Program-made: the position numbers and the translations under genes | NCBI GenBank assembly: GCA_017311315.1 | Contig: CM029626.1 | Coordinates: forward strand, 14,576,477-14,640,476 | DNA: 64,000 nucleotides | Reading direction: 5' to 3' | Origin: Dendrocalamus latiflorus | Lineage: Eukaryota > Streptophyta > Magnoliopsida > Poales > Poaceae | The notes under the pieces: generated by a model | The model's database searches: none | Told to the model about the DNA's origin: nothing | The model's input: only the letters and a program-made list of their open reading frames with translations | Shown here: positions 9,508 to 19,559 of the stretch, piece by piece | Numbering within the stretch: position 1 is the stretch's first letter | How the letters are laid out: every line of letters starts with the position of its first letter

Positions 9508-11849
9508 TGGCCCAGTATTCTATGCCGGGCGAACCTCAGCAAAATGGAGTAACTGAAAGACGCAACCGTACCTTGATGGATATGGTGCGAAGTATGATGA
9601 GCTACTCCACACTTCCATTGAGTTTATGGATGGAGGCGTTGAAAACCGCCATTCATATTCTCAACAGAGTGCCTAGTAAGTCGGTGCCCAAAACACCGTA
9701 CGAGTTGTGGACAGGAAGAGTTCCCTCACTAAACCACTTACGTGTGTGGGGGAGTCCTGCTGAGGCTAAAGTATTTAACCCAAACCTTGGGAAACTTGAT
9801 CCCAAAACAGTAAGTTGCCATTTCATTGGCTACCCTGAAAAGTCAAAAGGTTATCGTTTCTACTGTCCAGACAGATATACAAAGTTTGTGGAAACGAGAC
9901 ACGCTGTCTTCTTAGAGGATGAGATGATGAGGGGGAGCATGGTAGCTCGAGAGATTGACCTTGAAGAGAAGCGGGTGTATGCGCCCACTCCGATGATTCA
10001 AGAGCCATTCTTCACACTACCTGCTGTCGCTGCACCGACGGTGCAAGACACTGTGGTGCCAGCACCTGTTATTGTTCCTCCCGTGGCAACAATGAATGAG
10101 AATGAAGAACTTGTTCTTCAGGATCATATAGAACCTATTGCCACAGATGAGGGGGAGCAACAGCAGCCTCAAACAGTAGATGTACCAAATGAGGAGGCCC
10201 CGAGGAGGTCTCAAAGAGTAAGAAGATCAGCTATTTCTGATGATTATCAGATTTATCATACAGAGGAATTTCAAATGGAGGATGATCCCACCTCATTTGA
10301 AGAAGCCATGAGAAGCGAAAATTCCTCAAAATGGCTTGATGCCATGGAAGAGGAAATGAGGTCCATGAAGACTAATAAAGTCTGGGACTTGGAAATTATT
10401 CCTAAAGGAGCCAAAACAGTAGGCTGTAAATGGGTCTACAAGACAAAGCTTGACTCCCAAGGGAATATAGAAAGATACAAAGTGCGACTTGTGGCGAAAG
10501 GCTTTACGCAAAGAGAAGGGATTGATTACAATGAGACATTTTCTCCAGTCTCATGTAAAGATTCCTTCAGAATCATAATGGCATTAGTAGCATATTATGA
10601 TTTAGAATTACATCAGATGGATGTAAAGACGGCATTTCTTAATGGGGATTTGGAGGAAAATGTTTACATGGCACAACCGAAAGGTTTTGTCGTGGAAGGA
10701 AATGAAAGAATGGGATGCCGCCTAAAGAAATCAATTTATGGGTTAAAGCAAGCTTCAAGACAGTGGTACTTGAAGTTTGACAGTACAATAAGAAAATTTG
10801 GGTTTAAAGAGAATGTAGAGGACAACTGTGTTTATGCAAAGTTTAAAGATGGGAAGTTTATCTTCCTAATCCTGTATGTGGATGATATCCTACTGGCTAG
10901 TAGTGATGTCAGTCTGCTACTGGAGACAAAGAAGTTTCTGTCCTCAAACTTCGATATGAAAGACCTTGGTGAAGCTTCATTCGTTCTAGGGATCGAAATT
11001 CACCGAGATAGAAACAAAGGGGTATTGGGACTGTCACAAAAGGCATACATAGAGAAAGTCTTAAAGAAATTTGGTATGCATAAATGTAGTCCATCACCTG
11101 CACCTATAGTCAAGGGCGACAGATATGGGGATTTTCAATGCCCCAGGAACCAGTATGAGATCGATCAAATGAAAGCGGTTCCATATGCTTCAGCTGTCGG
11201 AAGCTTACAGTATGCTCAAGTGTGCACACGCCCTGACTTAGCATTTGTTATCGGGTTACTTGGCAGATTCCAGAGCAATCCTGGAATAGAACATTGGAAA
11301 TTGATAAAGAAAGTCTTGCGTTATTTGCAAGGAACAAAAGGCCTCATGATGACATACAGAAGATCAGATTTACTCCATATAGTGGGGTATACAGATTCTG
11401 ATTTTGCGGGAGATGATAGAAAGTCTACATCCGGATATGTGTTCACTCTCGCTGGAGGAGCTATATCGTGGAAAAGCTCAAAGCAAACCGTCACTACATC
11501 GTCCACAATGTATGCCGAGTTTGTAGCATGTTATGAGGCTACGGGGCAGGTGAACTGGCTAAAGAAGTTCATACCCGGTTTAAAAGTGGTTGACGTCATC
11601 AATAGACCACTTAAGTTGTACTGCGATAATGAACCCGCAGTAACGTATGCCCACAACAATAAGTCAAGTGGTGCTGCCAAACACATTGACATAAAGTACT
11701 ATGTTGTGAAAGATAAAGTTCGGGATCAAATTATAAGTCTTGAGCATATAAGTACCGCAAAGATGCTAGCGGATCCGCTTACTAAAGGCTTACCACCCAA
11801 CGTGTTCAGAGAACATGTAGCCGGCATGGGTTTAAGGGAAAGCCTATGA
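9423..11849 (+). CDS. Copia pol, C-terminal part: integrase end, reverse transcriptase, RNase H
   Basis: This is the largest intact frame, about 800 codons. In order it holds the end of the integrase core (QQNGVTERRNR, then the LRVWG and FIGYPEKSKGYRFY segments) and an acidic linker. Next is the Copia reverse transcriptase (CKWVYKTK, LVAKGFTQREGIDY, HQMDVKTAFLNGDL, active site YVDDILLAS). RNase H follows (YTDSDFAGD, STSGYVFTL, LYCDNEPAV) and the terminal ADPLTKGL motif. It lacks the start of pol because of the frameshift near 9430. The protein would copy element RNA to DNA and integrate it in the nucleus. The stop is about 190 bases before the right LTR. Confidence 0.9.
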   Translation: MWGEYYGRHTPYGQVPGPFARFLQENGIVAQYSMPGEPQQNGVTERRNRTLMDMVRSMMSYSTLPLSLWMEALKTAIHILNRVPSKSVPKTPYELWTGRVPSLNHLRVWGSPAEAKVFNPNLGKLDPKTVSCHFIGYPEKSKGYRFYCPDRYTKFVETRHAVFLEDEMMRGSMVAREIDLEEKRVYAPTPMIQEPFFTLPAVAAPTVQDTVVPAPVIVPPVATMNENEELVLQDHIEPIATDEGEQQQPQTVDVPNEEAPRRSQRVRRSAISDDYQIYHTEEFQMEDDPTSFEEAMRSENSSKWLDAMEEEMRSMKTNKVWDLEIIPKGAKTVGCKWVYKTKLDSQGNIERYKVRLVAKGFTQREGIDYNETFSPVSCKDSFRIIMALVAYYDLELHQMDVKTAFLNGDLEENVYMAQPKGFVVEGNERMGCRLKKSIYGLKQASRQWYLKFDSTIRKFGFKENVEDNCVYAKFKDGKFIFLILYVDDILLASSDVSLLLETKKFLSSNFDMKDLGEASFVLGIEIHRDRNKGVLGLSQKAYIEKVLKKFGMHKCSPSPAPIVKGDRYGDFQCPRNQYEIDQMKAVPYASAVGSLQYAQVCTRPDLAFVIGLLGRFQSNPGIEHWKLIKKVLRYLQGTKGLMMTYRRSDLLHIVGYTDSDFAGDDRKSTSGYVFTLAGGAISWKSSKQTVTTSSTMYAEFVACYEATGQVNWLKKFIPGLKVVDVINRPLKLYCDNEPAVTYAHNNKSSGAAKHIDIKYYVVKDKVRDQIISLEHISTAKMLADPLTKGLPPNVFREHVAGMGLRESL

Positions 11850-12026
11850 TTCCTGGACTAAAAGATGGCCCAAAGATTAAAGTAACTGTTTCAGAACAGA
11901 GAGGTGTATTGTAACTGTTGAATCTATCGGCGATTGACCGTGACGATGAGACATGTTCTATGCACTAATCTGTGATGGAATGTGTAAAGTCAAAAGTAAT
12001 TAAAAGATAAAGTATAGACTGAGATC

Positions 12027-12037
12027 AAGGGGGAGAA
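12027..12037 (+). other. Polypurine tract
   Basis: AAGGGGGAGAA-type purine run sits directly before the right LTR TGTTAG. It is the expected primer site for plus-strand DNA synthesis. Confidence 0.8.
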
Positions 12038-12518
12038 TGTTAGAGTGATCTCAGGGCTTTGGCCCAACGGCCAAAGCCCAGCCCTTGACCGCGCCCTGAT
12101 CGGGGGCGCCCAGCCCGTTTGGCTGGTGGGCCCCTGTCGCCAGCGCTATAAATACAGAGGTGGGGGCCGGGCGGCACGCATCACGAGGTTGACCGCGCCG
12201 CCGTCACCCCACCGACAAACCCTAAGACCGATCTGTTGAGGGGGCGCTGAGCCGACGGGAAGCACCACCGCCGCCGTTCACCGCCGCCAAGGGGACGCCG
12301 CCGCCCGGGACACGCCGCAGAGGAGCCCAGCACCTCTTCCCCGACCGTCGCTGCCCGTGCGCAGATCTTCACCGCCGAACCCGAGATGGCCTCATCCTCC
12401 TCCAACGCGTCGGAAGGTTGGTACCCCCTCTCCCTCTCAGTGTAGCACTCGAATCCCAAGAGAAAAGGATAGCCCCGACTAGATCTACCCTAGAGATCCC
12501 TAAAGAACTACTCCTACA
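12038..12518 (+). repeat. Right LTR of the young Copia element
   Basis: The 481-bp partner of 5840-6320 has a single base difference by eye and the same hairpin and TATA box (12147-12154). It is followed by the target duplication GGTTG and the resumed reading frame of the older Copia element. Confidence 0.95.
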
Positions 12519-13060
12519 GGTTGACCAAAATTGGTATGTCGATACGGGAGCCACAAACCATCTCACAAGCGACCTTGATCGCCTCACCATTAAGGAGTGC
12601 TACAAGGGAGGAGATCAAGTTCAAGTTGCTAATGGTATAGGTTTGCCTATATCTCATATTGGTCATTCCTCAATTACTCGAAACTCTGGTTCATTGCATC
12701 TAAGTAACGTTCTTAGTGTCCCATCTATTAATAAAAATCTCTTGTCTATTCACAAGTTTGCCTTTGACAATAACACTTTCTTTGAATTCCATCCTACCTA
12801 TTTTGTTGTCAAGGATTGCACCACAATGAAAGTTGTTCTGCATGGCAAATGTGAAGGAGGCATGCACCCTCTTCCTGCTGCTCGGCATCTGCATTCAGCC
12901 TTTCTTGCACACAAGCCATCTAGGGAACAATGGCATAGGAGACTCGGTCAACTGTCCTCCTCAATTATCCATGCTATCTTTCAGTCCAGTAGTTTAGGAT
13001 TCTCAAATAAAGATTTTCCTATTTGTGATGCTTGTCAACAAGCAACACTTCATGGACCAT
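12519..13060 (+). pseudogene. Old Copia retrotransposon, 3' part (protease and pre-integrase), truncated
   Basis: This is the continuation of the element interrupted at 5839. It opens directly with WYVDTGATNHLTSDLDRL (aspartic protease, DTGA) and runs through NVLSVPSINKNLLSIHKFA to the pre-integrase finger EQWHRRLGQLSS with CDACQQA. Similarity stops abruptly near 13050, so integrase, reverse transcriptase and the right LTR are lost. The frame continues by chance to 13260. Confidence 0.75.
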
Positions 13061-15499
13061 GGACGAACAAATCAATCCGTTTGATGGGCCGGTTCACACT
13101 TGGCCCAAGCGTAAATGTTGTCCGCCCGAGATACGGCAGTACGATGACCACAGTCCACAACAGCAATCAAAAGACAAAAGAGCAGCATAGCACACTGCAT
13201 ACAATACTAGTATTGTTTCGATTTCTTAGAGGCTCACATGGCATGGAAAAGAGCCCATGATTGGACTGCAAAGTTTGCCTCGCCATAATAATTTATGCAC
13301 GGGCCTGGAACCTCGTATCATCTCTCTCTTTCTAATAAAACGCAGTTAAACTCATGTGTTCTAAACGGGGCCTTAACGTATTGTTTAGCATGCGGTAAAA
13401 CAGTATACCTCAGTTCCAAACAGGAGGTGAGCTCTTGGGTGATACAGATAGTTCCACTCATTCCACGATCTGCGGTCAGCTAGTACTACGTTGTTTTGGG
13501 CGAATTTATTTGGGAGGCATGGTTGTTCGTCTCCCGGCCAGATCTCCCTACTCCTAATTGTATGCTCCACCGCAGGACAGCGACATTAACCCGGGGCACA
13601 TTGCGCTTGCAGGCAGGCAGCGCAGCGGCTCGATCGCACCAATTCTTCTCAGCGGCGCGTGCGTGCTGTCAGTGGCGATAACTCCCCATTAATTGCCCCC
13701 GCGACCGGATGACACGAGCGTCAGGCCGAGATCGGGCAGAGGCGTACGTCGGCCGGCGTGCACGTCGGATCGAGCGGAAAAATGGCGGATCAGCGGCGGA
13801 CGTGGTTTGGTTAGGGACCGGCGGGAGCGTTACGCGAGGAGACGGCTGTAGTTGTGTGTAGCTTTGCTCGGTTCGACGCATCTGCATGCACCGCGTTGCC
13901 CCTGTTCTTTTTTTTTTTTGTATTTTTTTACATATGACTGTAGTCTGAGACGGATGGGTACTGTTGCAGACCTCATAAAAAGTACAGTAAAATGAATAAA
14001 CTGCTGATATATGTGAGAGAACAAGAACGGTTCTAGGAAAAAAACAGAGAAGTTGCATTCAAGTGAGACGAGGAAGGTAGGACGGGGAGCAATGTGTAAA
14101 CAAGCTTTGCTTATCCACCGTGGTTATCCACCAACCGGTCATTCGTTTGCTGTAGCGGTAGTAGTCTACCCACACGCAAGGAATGAACACCCCGAATCCA
14201 GACCGTCAAATCGCGATCGGACGGGCCATAGAAACCGCAGTTTGACTCCGGCAGAGCCGTTCCCCAACACGCTCCAGAGGCCAGGGCCCTACGTACCCCG
14301 GCCCCGACGCCGCCCATCGTGACCGTCATGTGCGGCAGCGCCCACACGCGCATCGGCGCGGCACGGCCGCGAGCCCGGCGGTCCCATGCGCGCCACCCCC
14401 AGCAGCGACCAACAACCGTCAACCCAATAGCCCAACCAGACCCCATATTCTCCTTCCTTCCTGCGCCGTCTGCTCGTCTGCCTCGCGGAGCGGCCCCACG
14501 CCCGCAGGCCGCCGCGTCGTCGCGTGCCCCCGCCCGCGCAACAACAGCAGCAGCAGGAGAACGCTCCACGGTTTGGTTTGGTTGGGTTAGCTTCGGGACA
14601 AGAAGCGGCCGGCAACAGCTCACGCCCTGCCGCTGTGTAATGTCATGTGCCCGCCTCGAGCTGAGCAGGAGACGCTCTCACATGGTGGGCCTTCCGGGCG
14701 GGCAATTTTCGCAGCGCCACCAACCGTTTCGTTTCGTCTCCTGCGTACGTGGGGGAGGCGAGGCCAACCGGGAGGGTATATGTGCGTGTGTCCGTTTTGT
14801 TCTCTTTCCCTCTCTCTCGCGGCCATCACCACAAGTACTGCGCGTACACAGTTCCTTTTATGAGTCTGGAGGTAGTAGTAAGACCTGAGTTTCTTTTTTC
14901 CCTTCTTTTTTGCCTATCCTAGACCTCAGCAAAGCAGGCCAGGCAAGGGCCCAAGCTTAGGGCCGGGCTTGGGTAGAAAGGTTCAGCTCAATAGTTTCAT
15001 CCAGCCCAGCCCATTCATTGTGGAATGCGCGGGATAGCCCAACCGAACCCTTTAGGTCCAGTTTTTCGACTAGTGTGTGGGCCAGGGCTGGGCTTACCAA
15101 AAACGGCTCGAATTGACCTAGCTAGGACGGCTGCCTCACCTCGGGCTAAAAAACCTTCAATGATGCTCCACTATTCTTTTACTCCCCTACCCCCACTTGC
15201 CACTTAACAGTGTTCCGATCACCACCCCTGGTACCCTTTGATGTGCCACTGCTGCCCCCCTCCCTCCGCCTCTGTAGTAGCCTTCGTCGTCGAACTCCCC
15301 ACCAATGTTGTCCACTGCTAGCCATCAAGCATGCAAACGACTATGCCCTTGCCAGCTTGCCACTACCCACACTAGTCCATTGGTCACCAATTGAATACAA
15401 AATCAGGACCAGACGAAACCCTATGGTGTTGGGACAACGCCATAGATATCGCTTAAGGTCTAGGGAGATCACCGAAGATAGCACTCGGCCAACAATGGC
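13061..15499. other. Intergenic, GC-rich in parts; no supported gene
   Basis: GC-rich DNA from about 13540 to 14900 is open in many overlapping frames on both strands. None has a recognisable domain or splice pattern. A 25-bp GGGGCCTTAACG-like scrap near 13350 resembles Tourist MITE ends. The segment 14940-15140 has GGGCTTGGG/CAGCCCAGCCC-rich DNA that looks like retrotransposon debris. Confidence 0.4.
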
Positions 15500-15705
15500 C
15501 ATGTTTCTTTTTGGCTTGTTTTTGGTTTTTGGTTTCAGCTTTTTCATAAACCGAAACAAACAAGGCGGCTTCTCTCGAAGCTGCTTCTCCAAACAGTTTT
15601 TCGATCTCAAAACTGTGTGTGCCGTCCACGTTGACGTCTCTGCTGTTTGCCATCGTCTTAAAAAGAGCAGACAAAAGCCGTCAACTGCAACCTAAACAAA
15701 CTGAC
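15500..15705. repeat. Dispersed non-coding repeat (family C), copy 1
   Basis: It shares a TGTTTTTGGTTTTTGGTTT-like left side and a TCCACGTTGACGTCTCTGC/GCCATCGTCTTAAAAAG-like interior with 33810-34030. It is probably a MITE-type element; the termini are not resolved. Confidence 0.4.
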
Positions 15706-16488
15706 TGACTACACATAGAAGGAAGAGAGTGGGAGAAGACCACCAATTCCATGTGTTTTCCCTTCACTCGGTCCAATGGTTAGTTAATATGTGTCCTATT
15801 TGCGCTAGGGTTAGACCTACCCTTCAGGCGAGCTTGGGCGGGTTGGACCCCCTAGCAGCCCCTCCTCCTCCACTCCAGAGGCCGGAGTAGACAGTGGTTG
15901 AATAGCACAACGATGACAGGCACAATCACACAACAGAAGCCGCAACACAATAACGCAGGGGATTGGGCCTTGGTCGTCCGACCCATCAACTTTAGCCCAG
16001 CACCGAGGGCCTGAGAGAGTAGAAGATGCAAGCGAGTTGAGGTGAACCTTGCAATGCAGCCAAGTTGCCCCCGAGCGAGCAGAGGTGTGCTGACCCTAGA
16101 GGCAAGAGGTGGCAAGCTGGCAAGACACAAGGGGGTGCAGTGCACGTGGTGTCAACCGGCGGCCAAGGGGGCTACTAGCCAGGAGCGGAGCACGGGAAGG
16201 TGGCTAGGGGGTGCGGCTAGGGGGCGGCAGTGGCCAGTGGCTACTCTCTCAAGACTCAAGGTACTATAAGGGATTTGCTTAGCAATAAACCAAATCCGAG
16301 ACTTACAGAGGATCTTTGCACTTTGCTGGAGGAGATTTGCCTGTGAAATAAACCAGCAATTGCTCTAAGATGATCACAATGCAATCTTTGTTCATTGTTA
16401 TATTTTGAAGTGCCATATGGAGAAAATCTTGTGTGAAATTATTGTAGCCTTACGTTACTGCTTACTCTGCTGCCACATTGAACATGTA
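15706..16488. other. Intergenic DNA upstream of the TAF4-like fragment
   Basis: It contains short GC-rich frames without motifs. A stretch near 16260-16490 could hold an earlier decayed exon of the TAF4-like fragment, but I cannot identify one. Confidence 0.3.
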
Positions 16489-17265
16489 GCAGCTTCCAAA
16501 ACACCTCAAAAGAAGCCATCTGCCGGACAGAAGAAATCTTTGGAAGCAATAGTCACATCCCCTCCACCGTCTAGGTAATTCCAATTTCCAATGCCATTTT
16601 GACTTTAACTTAATAATGTTAATTTAAACGTGATTGCTCTGTGGTTCCTAATTCCTTTTATATCGTGCCAGCAAAAAGCAGAAGGCAGCTGGAGGTTTCC
16701 ATGATCAAAGCATTGACCAGCTGAATGATGTTACTGCAGTTGGCGATGTTAATTTGAGGGTATATATTCCTTAATGTGTTTTTTTTCTGTTGATTTGCTC
16801 TGTGCATACCTTGTGGTAAGCATTATTCATGAGCTTTGATACTGTAACTTGTGCCTTGTTGCCCGAAAGAAGAAGAGCAACTTTTTTCTGCCCCAAAGGA
16901 TGAGAGTCGACTTTCAGAAGCTGCTCGGAAAGTTGTTCAATTGGAAGAAGAAAAGCTCATTCTACAGGAGAGACCTCTGACAAAGAAATTAGCAGAGATC
17001 AGTTAATACCTTCATCATTCAAGTAGAGTTAACTTGATAGGGAAACTTTGTAGGCTTTTATTCTCTAATGCTGGTGTTTTGGCAGTGAGGAATTGTAATT
17101 TGAAGAACATATGCACTGATGTGGAGCATTGTCTATCAATGGTGAGAGATTATCTAGCAACGCCTTTCTAGATTTGGATGTGCCTAATCCAAATTGAGCT
17201 TTCTTCAGTGCGTTGAGGAGCGGTTACAAGGTTTCATAAGCAATATAATAAGGCTTTCGAAACAG
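16489..17265 (+). pseudogene. Decayed five-exon fragment of a TFIID subunit TAF4-like gene
   Basis: TAF4 is a histone-fold scaffold subunit of TFIID in the nucleus. Five blocks translate to its conserved C-terminal region in order. They are about 16489-16574 (KTPQKKPSAGQKK), 16672-16759 (FHDQSIDQLNDVTAV then VNLR), 16867-17006 (EEEQLFSAPKDESRLSEAAR, then KLILQERPLTKKLAEI), 17085-17141 (NLKNICTDVEHCLSM) and 17209-17265 (CVEERLQGFISNIIRLSKQ). GT and AG signals surround most blocks. Block 3 runs into a stop where a donor should be. I find neither the N-terminal part of the gene nor the exons after SKQ, so this is a partial duplicate or captured fragment rather than the functional locus. A family B repeat follows it. 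Confidence 0.7.
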
Positions 17266-17521
17266 GTGTGATATCTTATTTTCATTTACCTTTTCGGTCA
17301 TATACTCTTATTAGTGTGATTGCAGCATAGATTGATTATAAATTGTTTTTACTTTTGGATAATAGTATCTGTTTTCACGCTTACGAGTCTGTCCTAGCTA
17401 CATTTTAGTCGTGGACTCACCACTGGTTTATATTGTTATTCCGTAATGATTTTGTGGAAATCCTTCACCACGCACATAGTGTTTTCCATTCATAGAACGA
17501 GTTTCCTTGTTTTATAGTGTG

Positions 17522-17787
17522 CTAAGCTGGGTTTATTTTCTGTGGCTTATGGCTGAATTTTTATTGTAGCTGGCCGAAATTACACTGTAGCTGATGATGG
17601 CTTATTTGGTATAATTAAATTTAAAAAATTTAAAAATAGGAAAAATGGTTAGTCCAGCACATATAATGCAAACGAATAAAGAAAAAAGAATCGGCAAAAA
17701 AGCTAAAAAACTAAAAAAAGACGAACTTTAGAAATAGTAAAAAATAAACCAAAAGCTAAAACCTAATCCCAAACGAGCGGGGCCTTA
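17522..17787 (+). repeat. Dispersed repeat family B, copy with fairly complete ends
   Basis: It begins GGCTTATGGCTGAATTTTTA and carries GTAGCTGGCCGAAATTACAC, CATATAATGCAAACGAATA and AATCGGCAAAAAAGCT blocks. It ends near AAACGAGCGGGGCC. This is the uninterrupted counterpart that shows what was disrupted at 35131-35635. Confidence 0.6.
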
Positions 17788-18352
17788 AACTCCACTCTGG
17801 AATGAGTTGTTTGTACGCGCAGCACTGCTTGTCCGGTGAGTGACTCGCAGAACACTTGCACTGTTCTTTTGATTTGCACCCCCAACATCTTCGTACCACG
17901 CCATGCTCCACTTAGCAGTTAGCACTCTACTAGTAATCTAGTATGGTATTTACTCGTATCATGCACATCGCTGTGCTAGCTGTACCGCAAGGCCTGACCA
18001 CATTCCATTTACTCCATCCAGTTCTTATTGCATCACGCACGCGCGCGAGCACGCTGATCCGACGGTGGAGGTCGCGCCATAGGGATCAGGGACGCACGTA
18101 CGCAAGCACTTCCGGCGGCATGCTGCCCCTCCAACCACCGCACCATCAGACGAGTAATGACCAAATTTATTACCGCCACCCTCCGTTATCTCGTTTCATG
18201 TCATCGCCTCTGACCTTTTGCGCCCCCAAAAAGTCTCCGAGGGCTTTGGGCATCTCCAATGGTCTGAGTCAGCTAGCTATATGCATGTACACATCAGCAT
18301 TATCCTATGTGGAGGAAAGAGAGTATGCAAAAAAAATCGAGCCAGCTCTTGC
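17788..18352. other. Intergenic, no gene seen
   Basis: A 137-codon frame at 17943-18356 has no conserved motif and biased, repeat-like composition. I do not support it as a gene. Confidence 0.4.
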
Positions 18353-18355
18353 TTA

Positions 18356-18628
18356 GAGCAAGTACAATAGTATAGCCAACTAGTGGCTATAACACTTGTC
18401 CATTTCATCTATAGCCTTCAAAAAAATAGTTCATACAATAAGGTAGCTATTACAATAACTATTTGACCCCATGTGTAAGAGAGTGAAATACATATTTTTA
18501 CGTGCTATAGCTAGCTGTAATTTAGTAGCCAGCTTCCTTCTCTCTCTTCATTTCTCTCTCTGCCATGTAAGATTTGGTTGATATTATATTTGCTATAGCC
18601 TGCTGATTAAGCCTTATTGTACCTGCTC
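18356..18628. mobile_element. Tourist-like MITE with TTA target duplication
   Basis: The 273-bp element has termini GAGCAAGTACAATAG and the complement GAGCAGGTACAATAA. It is flanked by TTA at 18353-18355 and 18629-18631. The interior is non-coding. Confidence 0.7.
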
Positions 18629-18719
18629 TTAAGCACTAGTCTATAACGCCAAACGAGGCAGTCTCTATAAATTCTGTGTGTGCATGTAAGCATCAAATAT
18701 CTATCCTTATAGATAGTTC

Positions 18720-19300
18720 TTTAGAGCAAGTTTAATAGTACAGATAGCTGCTACCTCCAATACATTTCCATGTCATCAAAAGATAATGATGCAGTCAACT
18801 CATACAATAAGCTGGCTATAAGTTGTCTCCACAAGAGCTCTCAATCATTTAATACATACATGGGTATTGATAATTTAATACATGCATGGGTATAGCAATT
18901 AGTTCTATAGGTACATGCATGGATAATGCACCTTTTCCTGTGCTATAGCCTGTCTCTTGCATGGGAGTCGGCTTCGCTCTCTTTCTCCTTTTCTCTCCCT
19001 TCCACATAGGACTATGCTGACATAGATTCCCTTGTAGCTAGCACAATCAACCTTATTAGGCCCCGTTTGGCACGGCTCCACTTCACAAGTGGAGCTGTTT
19101 TTTTTTTGACTTCACAAGTGGAGCTGTGTGAAGCTACTTTTTTCAGCTCCACCCAAGGTGCTACTTTTGTCTCAGCAGATTTTAAGGGACTCCTTGGGTG
19201 GAGCTATTTTGTTGTACCCCGTTTGGCACAAAACGGCTCCAAACAGCTTCAGGAGCCGATGGTGGAGCTGTGCCAAACGGGGCCTTAAACTTGCTCTAAA
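18720..19300. mobile_element. MITE interrupted by another MITE
   Basis: The left terminus TTTAGAGCAAGTTTAATAG and the right terminus (complement TTTAGAGCAAGTTTAATAAG) are inverted repeats. The right copy is separated from the rest of the element by the Tourist insertion at 19059-19284. Removing that insertion brings the two halves together. The exact target duplication of this outer element is unclear. Confidence 0.6.
19059..19284. mobile_element. Tourist-like MITE, copy 2, nested in another MITE
   Basis: The 226-bp element has perfect 14-bp termini GGCCCCGTTTGGCA and TTA duplications at 19056-19058 and 19285-19287. Its interior matches the copy at 2312-2535. It is younger than its host element. 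Confidence 0.85.
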
Positions 19301-19559
19301 CGTGGCTTGAGCCGGAGTACGCTCGCACCCCAGTGCTATCTAATCTTCCCCTCGCATCGCTCGCGGTGCTGCGTCGTTTGTTGTGGGGTTCGTCCGATCC
19401 GTTATGGCCGATGATGGGCACAGTATCCATCGTCGTCTGCATGCATCGACTCCATCTATAGGCGTGATGCAGCTGCAGCAGGCCCAAGGCCGTGTGCCGT
19501 CATAGTCTGTCTCCGAGAGATCCTTTTGTATCTTTCCTTTCGTTGTGGCCTATTCTAGT

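Larger units (their letters stand above)
5840..12518 (+). mobile_element. Young full-length Ty1/Copia LTR retrotransposon
   Basis: This 6,679-bp element starts TGTTAG and ends CTACA. It has two 481-bp LTRs (5840-6320 and 12038-12518), an initiator-methionine-tRNA-type PBS, a polypurine tract and gag-pol in the order gag, protease, integrase, reverse transcriptase, RNase H, which is the Copia order. A 5-bp target duplication GGTTG lies at 5835-5839 and 12519-12523. It is inserted in an older Copia element. The LTRs differ at one position (GCTGATGG versus GCTGGTGG), so insertion is recent. Two frameshifts break pol, so this copy probably needs proteins from relatives to move. Confidence 0.95.

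Noticed and set aside
14053..14888. Large GC-rich frames as a possible host gene
   Set aside because: Overlapping frames on both strands, no domain, no splice logic, no start context.
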